Below, piece by piece: positions 23,663 to 36,900 of a stretch of DNA of 64,000 nt. Source of the stretch: Dimorphilus gyrociliatus (taxonomy: Eukaryota > Annelida > Polychaeta > Dinophilidae); the NCBI GenBank assembly GCA_904063045.1, contig CAJFCJ010000022.1, positions 1-64,000 on the forward strand, given 5' to 3'. A program made the translations under genes and the position numbers. Under the pieces are notes generated by a model, which was given only the letters and a program-made list of their open reading frames with translations, was not told the DNA's origin and ran no database searches. Position 1 is the stretch's first letter; every line of letters starts with the position of its first letter.

Positions 23663-25549
23663 TACAGAGCTTTTATCATCATAACGCTGTTTCCATTACT
23701 CTAAGTGATAAAGTTGGCTTGACTTTGTATATTTTTTTAACAATGCCCTTTTTTTTCCATTAATATATATTTTAATGCTAGATATTTAAATATAATATAT
23801 AAGTCTTAATCCCTTTCTTTCTTTTCTCAATAAACTAGGCCTATATGAAAAAATTCTTACAACAATTACATTTAATGGTAATAATTAATTAGGTGAGGAG
23901 AGTTATTTAATTAGTAATACTTCTTTTGAAGTGAATAAATAACATTTGAAGTAGAGAAGAATTTTAAGTAGATTAGTAAAGGGATCATTTGTTAACTCTT
24001 GTAAGAGAAGTTTAGGAGGTCGCTTCCTTCTAATTTTTTCTTCTTCATATGCTCTGTTTCCTTTCCTTTTTCTCCTTAACATTATGCTTTTTTGATATAA
24101 TAGCATCTCCATAGTAATGAAAGTGAATAATTTCGTCATAAAATATTCAATTATTAATGGATAAAAGTCCCCAACTGTATTATAAAGCCTATATTTACTC
24201 CCTTTGCAATCCAGTATTTTCTTCAAAGTTCCTATTATCTTGTATTTTGTTGTGGAACGCGCAACTCGACTCATTCAATTTTTCATTAATGTCCATATCA
24301 TTTATAGCTTTTACTGCTTTTATAATTCTACTACTGATTTTTTTCCATATCTCACTAATCGGTAATGATTAATTTATAACTAATACGTTTTAAGAGAAAA
24401 AACTATATGACATAAAAAGACATTGTCATCGTACTTCTGTGTTTTTATATGGGTCGTTTATTCGTTATTTTATTCATTTTGGCGTGGGATTGTTCTAATA
24501 CGAAAGTTATTTGTCAAAGGGAGAAGAATATATATTGTTTTTTAAGAACAATTACATTAATATTTCTCTGTTTGTTCCAATCACTTGCTCGTTGTTTCTA
24601 TTTCTGTTTCTGTCTCTCTCTCTCTCTCTCCCACTCTTATCCTCCCTTATCTCAAAACTATGCTCTTTCGCATCACACCACTTCCTTCCATTTCCCACTA
24701 CATCCTGAAGGTGGCGTTTTCTATGTATGTTTATCAAATAGAATTATTAAGTCTGATGGTTTGATATTAGGTAGGGAATGTGGGTAGAATTGTGGAAGGG
24801 TGTGAGTTGGTGGGCGATAAGAGGCAAAGATTTGGTTTGTTTGTTACGACTATTTTGAGTTAGATACAGTATAAGTATATACAGTATAATATAGTAATAT
24901 ATACTTGTATATATACTCTATATATAAATTATAGTAGTATACTGTATTAATTTAGATAAACATGAATATATATAGAGATAGAGAGCTGATAGTTAGGTTA
25001 TATTAAAGTAAGAATATACAGATTTCATATATTACGGCAACAGTAATAAAACATAATAACTAAACCTAATCCTTAGATAAGGATTTATGGAAAAAAAAAT
25101 TGGAAATTTAAGCCTTATTAGAATAATAAGGGGGATAAATAACAAAGGAAAGGAAAAAGATTGATAGAGACGCTAATTTAGAGTCTTTTTAATGAAATCC
25201 TCAAAGTATTCAACTTTCACCTCATCAAACTGGGAATTTATCGTAGAATTTTCAATGAATTTTTGCTGCAACTACTTCAAAAATAATGCGAAACTTTCCT
25301 TCCTTCAATGCCAAATGCACTCGATGCAGAGGGGAAAAAGATCAACAATAATACGAATAAACGCTTAATGTTTATAATCAAGTTAGGTTGTTAAAACAAC
25401 TATTCTAATTTTAGCATATAACACAACTACATTTGTATGTGAATAAACAGATTTTAAAGGAATTTTTTACATAAATACCGTTAATTTTTTTAATTTATTA
25501 TTTATCAAAATAACAAAAGCATAACAATAAAAGAGGAAGTTGTTTAACA
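23663..25549. other. Intergenic region before the carboxypeptidase gene
   Basis: No conserved frame. Contains a (CT)n tract at about 24,612-24,631 and AT-rich DNA. Short frames at 23,903-24,787 are low-complexity and were not accepted. Confidence 0.55.
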
Positions 25550-27452
25550 ATGTCTATAAGATATTTTTTACTCTTGGTATTTGCCATCTCTCTTTGTGGA
25601 GAATGTCGAAAATCTTATAAAAAGTAACAGATATTTTATATAAAATAAGCTGTTGATGTTTCTTATTTTGTCGCTCGTCTTTACTTTAGTTACAAGATTG
25701 TGGGGGTTACACCCAACTCTGAAAAAGAGATGCAATTGCTTAAACATCTCCAGAGATATAGCGACGTGAGTTAAAAGCTTAAATCAATTAAACGTCAGAA
25801 GATAATCACGAGTCAATTATTTCAGATTGATTTCTTGGTAGAACCAACAAGAATTATTGGGAAGGAAGCTGTAATGTTGGTGGATCCTGACCAACTTATA
25901 CTAATCGACTCTAAATTTCCGATATCTACTGGAAAAGCCAGAATTCTCAATGGCAACGTTGAAAAGTATATTTACTTATCTCACGATAGAAATTTAATTC
26001 TTTAATTATCATTTCCAAAAATAATAGAGATCTTGAAGATATGTGGAAGAGATTAGATCAGAAGAAGGTTTTCAACATAAATGATTACAACACACTTGAA
26101 GATATAAATTCTGAATTGGATAGATACGCTGCAAACTGCAAGGAAGGTGTTACCTGCGAAATTGAGGAATTTGGTAATTCAGTCGAGGGCAGACCCCTTC
26201 GCATGTTAAAGGTAATAAATACAAAAAACAGAGAATATATATCGCAAGTCTCTCTCTCTTAAATATGAAAAATAACAATAATAGATAACCAAGCCAGGCC
26301 CCGATAGAAAAGTTTTAGTCTTCGACTCAACAATTCATTCAAGAGAATGGTTAGCTCCTGCAACGCTGCTGAAAGTTCTGGACTTGGTAAAATAATCTGT
26401 CAATACGATAGTTGTTGATGATTTGTTTAGAATATAATTGCTTAAAAAATTGCTATTTTCTCCATCATTTTGCAGATTCACAAACAAGAAGAAAATGATG
26501 CAATTGAACTACTTAATAAATACGATTTCTATTTTTCTATCATATTGAATCCAGACGGTTACGTTTATACCTGGGAGACTGAAGTAAGTAAATTGGATAG
26601 TATACTATAAAAAGGGGATCTTATAAGAACAGATGATATCTGTGCTTTATTCTTCATTCATCTCCTATACTAGAGATTTTGGCGTAAGACTAGAAGTATT
26701 AATCCGAATTCGATCTGTAATGGAGTTGATTTAGATAGGAATTTCGATATCAAATGGGGAAGTTTGTTTCTTTCATTCTAAATATTTATAACTGTTCTTA
26801 TCTGTTCTTATTATTTTTATTGAATAAAAATTAGCTGTTGGTGCTTCGACTAATCCTTGCACAGACGAATTTTGCGGAAGTGCAAAGGCTTCCGAACCAG
26901 AAACTAAAGCTATTCAAGATTTGTCTTTAAGAATTGGACATAAGGTTTTGGCCTGGAATACGATGCACACGGCAGCTCAAACGATTCTTTTTGCATGGAG
27001 TGTTTTAGAAGATGGTGTTTGTAAGATGGCTGATGATCATGATGACTTGGTAAAATATAAACAAATATAAAAACGAAAACTGTTTTCTTTCTTTTAACAG
27101 TCAAGGGTTGCCGACGCTTACGCCGATGCAATCGAAAATACCTATGGAACTGTTTGGAGGAGAGGAAACTCTTGTTTATTAACTTGTAAATATGCTCTGT
27201 TTCTAGATAGGAAAAAACTTTAAGAGATAATCCTCTAGTTCTCACAAATTTCTTTCTTTTACTTCAACAGATCCAACATCTGGCACTCAGAATGACTACT
27301 TAAGGGCACAGGCAGGTATAAAGTGGGTTTATACACCTGGATTAAGAGGACCTGGATTTAATCCTGGTTCTAATGCGATAGAACCAAGCTTTCGAGAATA
27401 TTGGAACGGAGTTAAAGCAATGATAAAAGCAATAGAAGATACGAAACAGTAA
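25550..27452 (+). CDS. M14A carboxypeptidase-like protein, predicted catalytically dead
   Basis: Ten exons (25550-25623, 25690-25765, 25826-25965, 26028-26211, 26285-26386, 26476-26583, 26674-26761, 26835-27049, 27101-27185, 27271-27452) give 417 residues, the length of a pancreatic-type procarboxypeptidase. Residues 1-20 are a signal peptide, and a propeptide of about 95 residues follows. Zinc ligands are kept: His176 and Glu179 in STIHSREW, His302 in NTMHTAAQ. Also kept are [17 protein letters not shown] and Arg250. The general-base Glu of family motif ELRDTG is replaced: the region reads GLRGPG, with Gly381 in its place. The terminal-carboxylate Asn is Asp249, and SYSQ after the third ligand is TAAQ. 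It probably binds zinc and perhaps peptides without cleaving them. Secreted. Introns are mostly 60-90 nt. Confidence 0.9.
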
Positions 27453-28376
27453 TCAATACATAGAAATATTTACAAGTTAAATTTAGCCTTAACAATAAAA
27501 TATAAGACATAATATAGTATTATATATAAACAAGAGATGCTAACAATTGAATGTTTCCTTTTATATAGTATTAAGAACAAAATTATGTAATACTATTCTA
27601 TTAGTCTATTAATAGTTCTTTCGATTAGAGTTTATCAATTCTATTAATTTTTCTTCTGACGAATGAAACGATTGTATATGAATAAAGAATTTATAATTGA
27701 GTATATTGCAAGCTGTGTAAATTATGATGTTTTCAGTTAGCTTTTCAGTCTCTAAGTGATAAATTTATGTTCATCAGCTGGAAAAAACTGTGTTTATGAA
27801 AGATTTATTCAACTGGTGTAAAATTAGACCAAGTAATTCTATTTTCAGGGCTTTTCTGCTTTTTATTTCTTTATTTACTATTTCGGTCTATCTGCCTCAC
27901 TCTCTCTCTCTCTCTTTCTCCTCTCCAATTATCTATGACTCTCTTAATTTCTTTTGATTTATATTTTTTTTATAAGCCAAATATATAATTATAAACTGAT
28001 GATTTATGCAAGCATTACTTTCCGAAAATCAGTCGAGTAATGAAGTTTATAATGAGATTGGAAAACGTATAAAAGGAAAAAAATAAAGAAAGACAATAAG
28101 AACAAAGGAAAAATTGTAGTTGATATAATTAACATAGGTATTGAAGATATTATCTTTATTATTTTTCCAAATTATCTATAATTTAAAAGTCTTTAGTCAA
28201 TTTAGGCCTTTAATCAATAAACAGTATACTTCTTACATTTATATGTAAATATAGCTTATTAAGGTTATGAAACTACTAATGTATTATCATGCATTAGCTA
28301 TTTGTCATATTTGTATACATGAAATGATAATTTCTTCCCAGTTGTGCTACTAACACGTGACCTAGCGCAGGAAAAG
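27453..28376. other. Intergenic region with short CT tract
   Basis: An AATAAA near 27,496 probably ends the carboxypeptidase transcript. A (CT)n tract lies at about 27,899-27,915. No gene seen; the right end should contain the promoter of the first receptor gene. Confidence 0.5.
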
Positions 28377-30908
28377 ATGAATATTCGCAAAATTTTATTT
28401 TGTTTGCTCTACTTTGGATCAGTTGGACATTTCGAAAAATTTCATTTGGAACAAATTTCTTGGCAATCTTTTCAGCGAGTTCTCCTGTTTTCTGCAGGAG
28501 CTTTAAGTAAGTCTTTTTTTATAAATACAGTTGATCATAAAACAGAATACTTAATATATAGAGAAATAAGATGATTAATATACATATATCAATTAGAATG
28601 TTGTGACTAAAACTACACACCAAAAATGTTTAAATTTACTTGTTGTTATGACTTTATTAGATTCCAATAATAGCAAAATTGACAGAATATTTGAACTCGA
28701 TAATGTTAATAATGTTGTGACTGTTGAAGAAAACTCTATTGAACGGGTAATTGAAGATAATAAACTACAGACAGATTGTATTGTTCTAGATGGAGATACG
28801 AAGGAAATTAGTAGATGGTTTTCTATCGTAAATATTCTAAAATGTTCATTATTTATTCATATTGAGTACCATAGTGAAATACTATAATACCAACAGATAT
28901 ATAATTCTGCCCATTATAGCTTTATCCTTTTAAAATTTCATTGGATTATAATAGTAAACGATAATTCATCTTTGGATCATCTTCATAAATATTTCCATAA
29001 GATTATTAATATTGTCATTATTTATCAGGTAAATTAATTTTTGGTTCTTTTCAATTAGTATTACGCTTACGTAATACTCATTCTATTTTCAGTACGAATC
29101 GTATTACAAGATACAAACATATCTATTCCAAAAATATAATACAATACCAATAAGGAATATTAAGTCTAACGGTTTTGATAAAACTATACTCTTTCCATAT
29201 TCAAAAAAAGGATTTAATGGCTTGAAATTGAGAATCTTTACAAATATTGTTTAGTATTCTCCATTTCTATTAGAATGAATAAGAGATATAAATAAAAATT
29301 ATTTCAATCTACAGTGGCCATATTTTACTCATCTGGATGAATACAAAAATTATGTAGGAATTGCTATGGATCTATTACATTTCGTTTCCTCTGATCTCAA
29401 TTTCACGTAAAATGCGATTTTTTTACTTGAACAAGTGGGAACTTTATGATTTCTATTCTTAAAAACAGATTTGACCTGTTCCTGCCACCTGATGGGAAAT
29501 GGGGTGGAATTGTAAACGGCCGTTGGGATGGTATGGTTAGAGAATTGATAGAGGATGTATAAAAAGAAATATTTAAATAAGTCTATTTCTTAGTAGTGTT
29601 AACTTCCTTTTATTGTTTGTCTTTATTAGAGAGGTGATGCAATTTTTGGCGCTTTTTCTCATACTGCTGAAAGACAAGAGGTCATTGACTACTCATCGCC
29701 ATTTAACTACGTCAGACCTTCTTTAATATTTAAAAATCATCTAAACGACGTATTGAAGCCAAAGAGCTTTTTATTTTTGAAACCATTTTCATCTGCTGTG
29801 TGGATTATTTTAGGTTTAAAGTTAGAAAATAATAAAGATTAGAAAATTAACTATAACTTCTTCTCTTTAGCAATCACCATTGTCAGTATGGGCTTTATGC
29901 TATATCTGAATAGGGAATCGAATGAAAATTTCCTATATACTACTGAACATCTATTCTTTTTCGGATCTATTGTAAATCAAGGTGGCAGCTATAAACTTTC
30001 GAAAAGTTCAAACTACTTTTTAGTATCCGCTTGGTGGCTCTTTTCAATAACAGTTGTCGCTATATTTTCCGGCAACATTATAGCTGATTTAGCAACGGAA
30101 AAATTAAAAATTCCATTCAATTCGTTAGAAGAATTATACTCGAGCAAAGATTATCAGTTGATCATTCTTTCTGGTGGTGCTTATGAGCAAGTCTTAAGAG
30201 TAATTAATATTAATTTTTACATTAATAATCTTTACTAACATCAATCTAAGAAAATGTTCCTTTCTCTCGTAGAATAGTAAAAATAGTGTTTATAGGAAAC
30301 TGTATGATAGTGTTATTGAAGCCAGTAAAAATGAACCTGACATACTAATACCGGATGTTAATTCGGTTATAAAATTTGTTTTGGAAGTAAATTAACATTA
30401 ATAAATAAACTAGTTGGAATAATAAAAGTGAAAACCTAAAAACAGGGAGGTTACGCCTACCTAACAACAGGAGCCGAAAGTCTTAAAGTAAAATATCCGC
30501 ATCTGTCAACGATCGAGGTAGGTTTTGAAGTTTCGGTAAATTCGGTTGGTGTTCAGAAAGGATCTTACTATAAAGAAGTAATTTCTACATCGTAATATAT
30601 TATTTTTTTCAATGGTAACCTAATCTAATCCAATTATTTGATATTTATCTTTTGTCTATAGAATTCTTAAAGCATTCGAAAGTGGTTTAATTGATAAATG
30701 GAGAAAGAAATGGTTAAAACTCGGCACGTCCAATTTGACAACGTCAACGAAACTTAATCGTAACGTTAGAATGATTGAATTAAGAGATATAGCCGATGTA
30801 TTCTATGTATTATTTGGTGGTATTTTTGTATCTATTGTCCTTTTAACTGTTGAACTAAGTTTCTATTACTTAAGAAAGAAATATCCTTTCTTCATTGGTC
30901 GCAGGTAA
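28377..30908 (+). CDS. Ionotropic glutamate receptor-like channel, paralog 1
   Basis: Eleven exons (28377-28506, 28661-28827, 28897-29028, 29093-29248, 29315-29406, 29469-29556, 29630-29813, 29871-30199, 30273-30386, 30446-30591, 30662-30908) give 594 residues. After a signal peptide, about 200 residues replace the normal 400-residue amino-terminal domain. Ligand lobe S1 has GIAMDLLHFV, GKWGGIVNGRWDGMVREL and HTAERQEVIDYSSPF, with the ligand-contact Arg kept. Next come M1 (AVWIILGAITIVSM), the pore loop FGSIVNQGG, M3 (YFLVSAWWLFSITVVAIFSG), lobe S2 ending ILKAFESGLIDKWRKKW, and M4 (VFYVLFGGIFVSIVLLTVEL). The M3 gating motif SYTANLAAFLT is replaced by FSGNIIADLAT. This architecture resembles divergent ionotropic receptors (IRs) used in chemosensation; ligand unknown. 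Confidence 0.87.
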
Positions 30909-31256
30909 TCTTTTCTAGTTGACAGTATATGCTGTTTCATTTATAAATAAAAGCTGAATTAAAGTGTTAATCTTCTTCGTTGAACTGTTCTAATTCCTAA
31001 TTGATTTTGATAAGCTAATTACTATATCCATTTACTAAGCCTACATTGTCATAAATTATGTAGTAACACTATTTTTGTGATGAAAAGTTTGCATTATTAA
31101 AAATGCATAAATATACCTTTTTTATTTATTTAGGCATTATATAGTTTGCTAATGTCTAACAGAATCAGACGCTTATGCTTCACTTCAGTGTTAAATGGGG
31201 ATTTAAGTTTAAAGTCTCCTGTAATTAGATGATTCTCTGTATGACCTCGTTTAAAA
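30909..31256. other. Short spacer between receptor paralogs 1 and 2
   Basis: About 350 bp of AT-rich DNA with an AATAAA near 30,945. Nothing else seen. The short spacing supports tandem duplication of the two genes. Confidence 0.55.
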
Positions 31257-33666
31257 ATGAAGATATTGAATAAAGGAAATATTGTTTTTATATTAATATC
31301 CTATTCTACGACCGTTCAAGCGATTATGAAATTATTGAATTATTCTATAATTTGGAATTCATTTCAATCTGTTTTATACTACACCGAAGACGAAGGTAGG
31401 TTATATTTTACAATAGTCTAATTAAATGCTTATCCAGTTGCTTTTGTTCAGTATTTCCAGATTCTCTTTACAATAGTAGCATTAATAACAATAATCATAT
31501 TGAGCGTATAGTTACCTCTGATAAAGAATTCTTATCAGAGATGTTCAATCGCAAACGCCAATTAGATTGTATTGCCATTTATTATAGTAAAAATACGTTG
31601 GAACTACTATTTTCTCAGGTAAAAGTAACAAATTGGTTTCTCTTTGTTAGTTTCCACTTTAATTAAAAATTTAAATATCTAATTGGGTTAAACTAGATTG
31701 CGGATAAGATTCATGAAAGTTATATTAATATCAATTTTCATTGGATTATTTTTACTAATCTACACTTAGACTATATTCAAAATATAAAGGCTTTTCAACA
31801 AATAATTAATATAGCCCTTATCAATACGGTAATTTATATGAAATTTATAGATATTTATGGTAATATCTATGTTATCAACAGACGGAATATTCTGGATATA
31901 CTCATTGTTTTCACAATGGACCATATAAAAGACATTGGCAAAAGATAGGCGTTACTAAAGATCATTTCCTGACAAAGCATCACCTATTTCCGTTTTCAAA
32001 GTATGGTTTTAATGGGAAAAAAATGAGAGTTGGATCAAATTACGTAAGAACTTATACTATAAGCAGATATGTTAATATACAAAAAACATATTCTCTCTTT
32101 TAGTGGACATCCTATTTAGACCTTAATCCATCGAACGGAAAATACTCTGGATTAATAATTGATTTAACTAATTACATAGCTGGAGATCTTAATTTCACGT
32201 TTGAAAATTTGTTTTCTATTTGTTTATCGGCGAAATAGTCATTCTATTTTTTTAATACATCTTTCTTGTTACCTAACTGTTTAGGTATGAAATTGTTCTT
32301 CCAAAAGACATGTCGTGGGGTACGCTAAAGAATGGAACTTGGAATGGTCTTGTAAAACAGATATTAGATAAGGTTCATTTTTTACATCTCTCGCATTCCA
32401 AATCAAAAACGCTCGAATATCTTCAGGATATTGATTTTATTATTGCACCTTTAGTGAATTCTCGGAGTAGATCAACCGTTATTGACTTTACAATAAATTT
32501 CAAATACGAAAGAAGAGTTCTTTACTTTGTAAATCATTTACGACATCAAAACTCTTCTAGAAAATCATTATTCATTAAACCATTAAGCTCAACTGTTTGG
32601 TTGTATTTAGGCAAGTTTAACGTTTATATCAATAATCACTGTAATAAAAATGATATTACATTGATCAACTATCCTAAAAAATAGGATTAACTACCGCGTT
32701 GGTTAGTTTCATCATTAGTATAATTGATGTTATGGATAAGAAACGTTTTAGTCCATCCAAAAATATCTTATTTGTTTTCGGATCTGTCTTCAATCAAGGT
32801 GGTTGTCTAACATCAGATCATAGAATATCAAAAAGGATCGTTATATCTATTTGGTGGCTATTTGCTATAACTCTAGTTGCTACGTATTGCGGTAACATAA
32901 TCGCTTATTTGGCGATAAACTCAGTGAAATTACCATTTAATTCTGCTGAAGATCTCATTGATAATAATGATTATAAATTCCTTCTTTTGCCTGGTTCATC
33001 CGACTACGATTTATTTCGAGTATCTTTTTCATTTCTTTTAACTTTTCTATATCTGTATATATAGTATTTACATATTCAAACGCTATTAGAACAGCACAAA
33101 GAGGCCCTATAAACCACTCTGGACAAAATTTCAGAATCTTATTTCTAAAGAGCCTGATCTATTAACAACGGACTTTAACTATATCTTTAACAAAGTTTTA
33201 CAAGGAGGTTACGCTTTAATTACAACAAGATTGTACAGTTTGGAAGAAAAGTATCCTCACCTAAGTCGAACATCGTCTAATTTAGAATTAAATTTCTACG
33301 CATGCGCAGCTGGAAAAGAAAGTTCCTATACTTCGTCTCTTTCGCAATCGTTAGTTTTTCTCTATTTATTGAACAGAATTGTTTGTTCACCTTATGAATT
33401 TCTGGTTTAATTATAGAATATCAAGAACTGTCGAATTTGGTATTATAAAGAAATGGGAAAATAAATGGTTTGAAACTCAAAAAAGACAACTTTCAAGTGA
33501 CAAATCAAACTTTCACGCAGTTGTCAAAAGTATACTTTTATCGGATGTCATTGGAGTGTACATTATGTTGGCAATTGGTCTATCAGGTGCTTTTATTTCG
33601 TTGCTTTTAGAAAAGTACATCAAAGCTATGGAGTCGAGGGAGAAATTGCTTATGAAGTCGAAATGA
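31257..33666 (+). CDS. Ionotropic glutamate receptor-like channel, paralog 2
   Basis: Ten exons (31257-31395, 31452-31618, 31697-31828, 31882-32043, 32104-32198, 32285-32372, 32427-32610, 32685-33019, 33090-33349, 33417-33666) give 603 residues. Exons 2, 3, 6 and 7 have exactly the same lengths as in paralog 1 (167, 132, 88, 184 nt). Domains run in the same order: signal peptide, short N-terminal region, S1, M1 (TVWLYLGLTTALVSFIISII), pore FGSVFNQGG, M3 ending YCGNIIAYLAI, S2, and M4 (VIGVYIMLAIGLSGAFISLL). The S1 motif that holds Arg in paralog 1 (TAER) reads NSRSRSTVIDF. The intron after 32,610 uses a GC donor, and the 54-nt intron 32,373-32,426 is in frame and free of stops. The intron that splits VLE/GGYA in paralog 1 is absent here. 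About 280 bp separate it from the 3' end of gene A. Confidence 0.85.
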
Positions 33667-33947
33667 AATAATCGTCAATGGATGAAGGGCTTTGAAAGAG
33701 TAAACGATAAGACTGTTAATCCGTGTCATCCTTTTCGCAAAAATCTTAGTTCCGATCAATTGAAAACACTTGATTTATAATTTGAAATATATATATATAT
33801 GTATTTATATGACCAATTCACCTGTTAATTACCAATATTCTAAATTTGTTAACAATTCCTAACACATTTGCAGAATAACATATTGCAAATTCGATGAATG
33901 GAAAGTTCCACAAAAAAAAAATTTCGTATTTGATGAACCGTCACCTT

Positions 33948-36900
33948 TTAAACATTAACTTTATCATCCTCGCAATCGCTGATCAGTATATGGCAGTTTT
34001 TGCCTGTAAATCCAGCATCGCAAGTACAGAGGTATCCGTCTTTAAGTTGAGTACAAACTCCATTATTCAGACAGGGATTAGGAATACAGCTCTTTACTTC
34101 AGTTTCACAGTCTTTTCCGGTGAAACCTGCCTCGCAGGTACATTCGTATCCAGTTGGCTTGTTAATGCAAGTTGCTCCATTCAAACAAGGACACGATTCA
34201 CAGTAATCGATGATTTCATCACAGTTCTTGCCAGTATAGCCGTCGTCACAAATACATTGGTAGTTGTTAACTTCATTTATACATGTTGCACCGTTCATGC
34301 ACGGATCCGATTTACAGTTGTTAATAATGATGCAGCAATCTTTACCAGTATATCCAGGTTTGCATTGACATGCGAAATCATCAATCAAATTTTCACAAGT
34401 ACCGCCATGTAAACAAGGTTGTGATTCGCAGTTGTCAATAATTTGAGAACAATCCTTTCCTGTATATCCAGCTTTGCAAATACAATGATAGTCGTTAACC
34501 AAGTTCATACAGGTTCCATCATTTAGGCAGGGAGCAACATCACAGTTATCAATAATATCACAACAATCTTTTCCGGTGTATCCAGGTAGGCATGTGCATG
34601 TAAAGTCGTTTAATTTGTTACTACAAGTTCCTCCATGTTTGCATGGATTAGGTTGACAATTGTCAGTCATTTCTTCGCAATTTTTACCTTCGTAGCCGGC
34701 TGGACAATTGCATTCGTAAGCATTTTCGAGGTCATAACAAGTTCCTCCGTTTATGCAGGGATTCGAAGCGCATTCGTCAATGTCTAGTAAAGTATAAACA
34801 TTAATACAAATAATTATATATACAATTATCTTGCTTACCTTCACCGCAGTTTGTTCCTGTCCATCCTGGTTTACATCTACAGATGTAACCATCTACTCTG
34901 TCTTCACAGGTACCGCCGTTCTTACACGGGTTAGAAGCGCATTCGTCAATTTCCTGGTCACAATTCTTTCCAGTCCATCCAGAGTTACAACAGCATTCAT
35001 AATCATTAAGTAGATCTTTGCATGTTGCTCCGTTTCTGCATGGGTTCTCTGCACAATCGTCAATGTTATCGCCGCAATCCTTTCCAGTCCATCCAGCAAC
35101 ACAGGTACATTTGAAGTCATGAACAAGATCAGTACAAGTTCCTCCATTCAAACATGGTTTTGATAGACAATCGTCAATATTTTCATCGCAGTTTTTGTTC
35201 GTCCACCCTGGTGCGCATATGCACTGGTAGTCGTCTACTAAGTCTTTACAAGTTGCTCCATTCTTACAGGGTTTCGCTTTACAGTCATTAATATTATCGC
35301 CGCAATCTTTTCCGTTCCATCCAGGTGTACAGTCGCATTTGAAGTCGTCAATTAGGTCTGTACAACTACCACCGTTTAAGCATGGGTTTGATGCGCATTC
35401 GTTTATGTTAGTTTCGCAATTTCTTCCAGTATATCCAGGTTTGCAGAAACATTGGTAATCATCAACAAGATCCTTACAAGTGCCTCCGTTTACACACGGT
35501 TTGCCCTTGCAGTTATTGATATTTTCGCAGCAATCTTTACCAGTCCATCCAGGTAAGCAGGTACATTTGAAGTCGTGAACAAGATCAGTGCAAGTTCCAC
35601 CATTCAAACATGGCTTAGATTCACAATCGTCAATGTTTGTTTCGCAGTTGCGACCGGTATAGCCAGGTACACAGATACATTGATAGTCATTTACAAGATC
35701 TTTGCATGTTGCTCCATTCTTGCATGGATTTTCTAAACAGTTGTCAATATTAGTATGACAGTTCTTTCCAGTCCATCCTGGTTTACAGTCGCATTTGTAG
35801 TCGTCAAGAAGGTCTGTGCAAGTACCGCCATTCTCACAGGGATTTGAAGCACATTCATTGATATTAATTTGACAGTTAGGTCCAGTATAACCTGGCTCAC
35901 AGCAACATTCATAGCCGTTGAGAAGATCTTTGCAAGTGCCTCCATTATGACATGGATTTGATGCACAATCATCGATATTTTCTTTGCAATTCTTTCCAGT
36001 CCATCCGGAGGGGCATGTGCATCTGTAACCGTTAACAAGATCTCTGCAGGTTCCTCCATTTTCACATGGTCCGGATGCGCAATCGTCGATGTTATTTTCG
36101 CAATTTTTACCAGTCCATCCAGGTTCAACAACGCAGAAACATCTGTAATTGTTAACAAGATCCATACAAATACCACTGTGTTGACAAGGATTGGATTTAC
36201 AATCATCAATGTTTTCTCCACAATCTTTATCCGTCCATCCAGGTTTGCAGTTGCAGTTGTAGTCATCAATAAGATCAGTGCAAGCTCCGCCGTTCTTACA
36301 TGGATTAGAAGCACATTCATTGATGTTAGTCTCACAGTTCTTGCCAGTATATCCTGATTGACAACAGCACTCGTATCCCATGTGAAGATCTTTGCAGGTA
36401 CCTCCATTTTTGCAGGGGCCAGATGCACAATCATCAATATTATCTCCGCAGTCCTTACCAGTCCATCCCTGGGGACAAGTACACTTAAAGTCGCGATGGA
36501 GATCTTCGCATATGCCTCCATTCAAACAAGGCAAAGATGCACAGTCATCGATATTTTCTTCGCAATTTTCTCCAGTCCATCCTGGTCTACAAACACACTG
36601 ATAGTCATTCACTTTGTCGAGGCAAGTACCACCATTTCGGCACGGATTTTCAACACAATCATCAACGTTGTCACAACAGTCCTTGCCAGTCCATCCAGGA
36701 GTGCAAACACATCTGAAGTCATCGATTAAATCAGTACAACTGCCTCCATTCAAACAGGGGTTGGGTTGGCATTCGTTTATATTTGTTTCACAGTTAGTGC
36801 CAGTGAATCCAGGTTTACAGAAGCACTGATAACCGTTGACAAGATCTTTGCATGTTCCACCATTAATACATGGTAAACCTTTACAATCATTGATGTTCTC

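Noticed and set aside
24449-24787. Plus-strand frame of 112 codons with hydrophobic start
   Set aside because: Runs through a (CT)n tract, no domain, no good splice sites, low-complexity Phe/Leu/Cys content.
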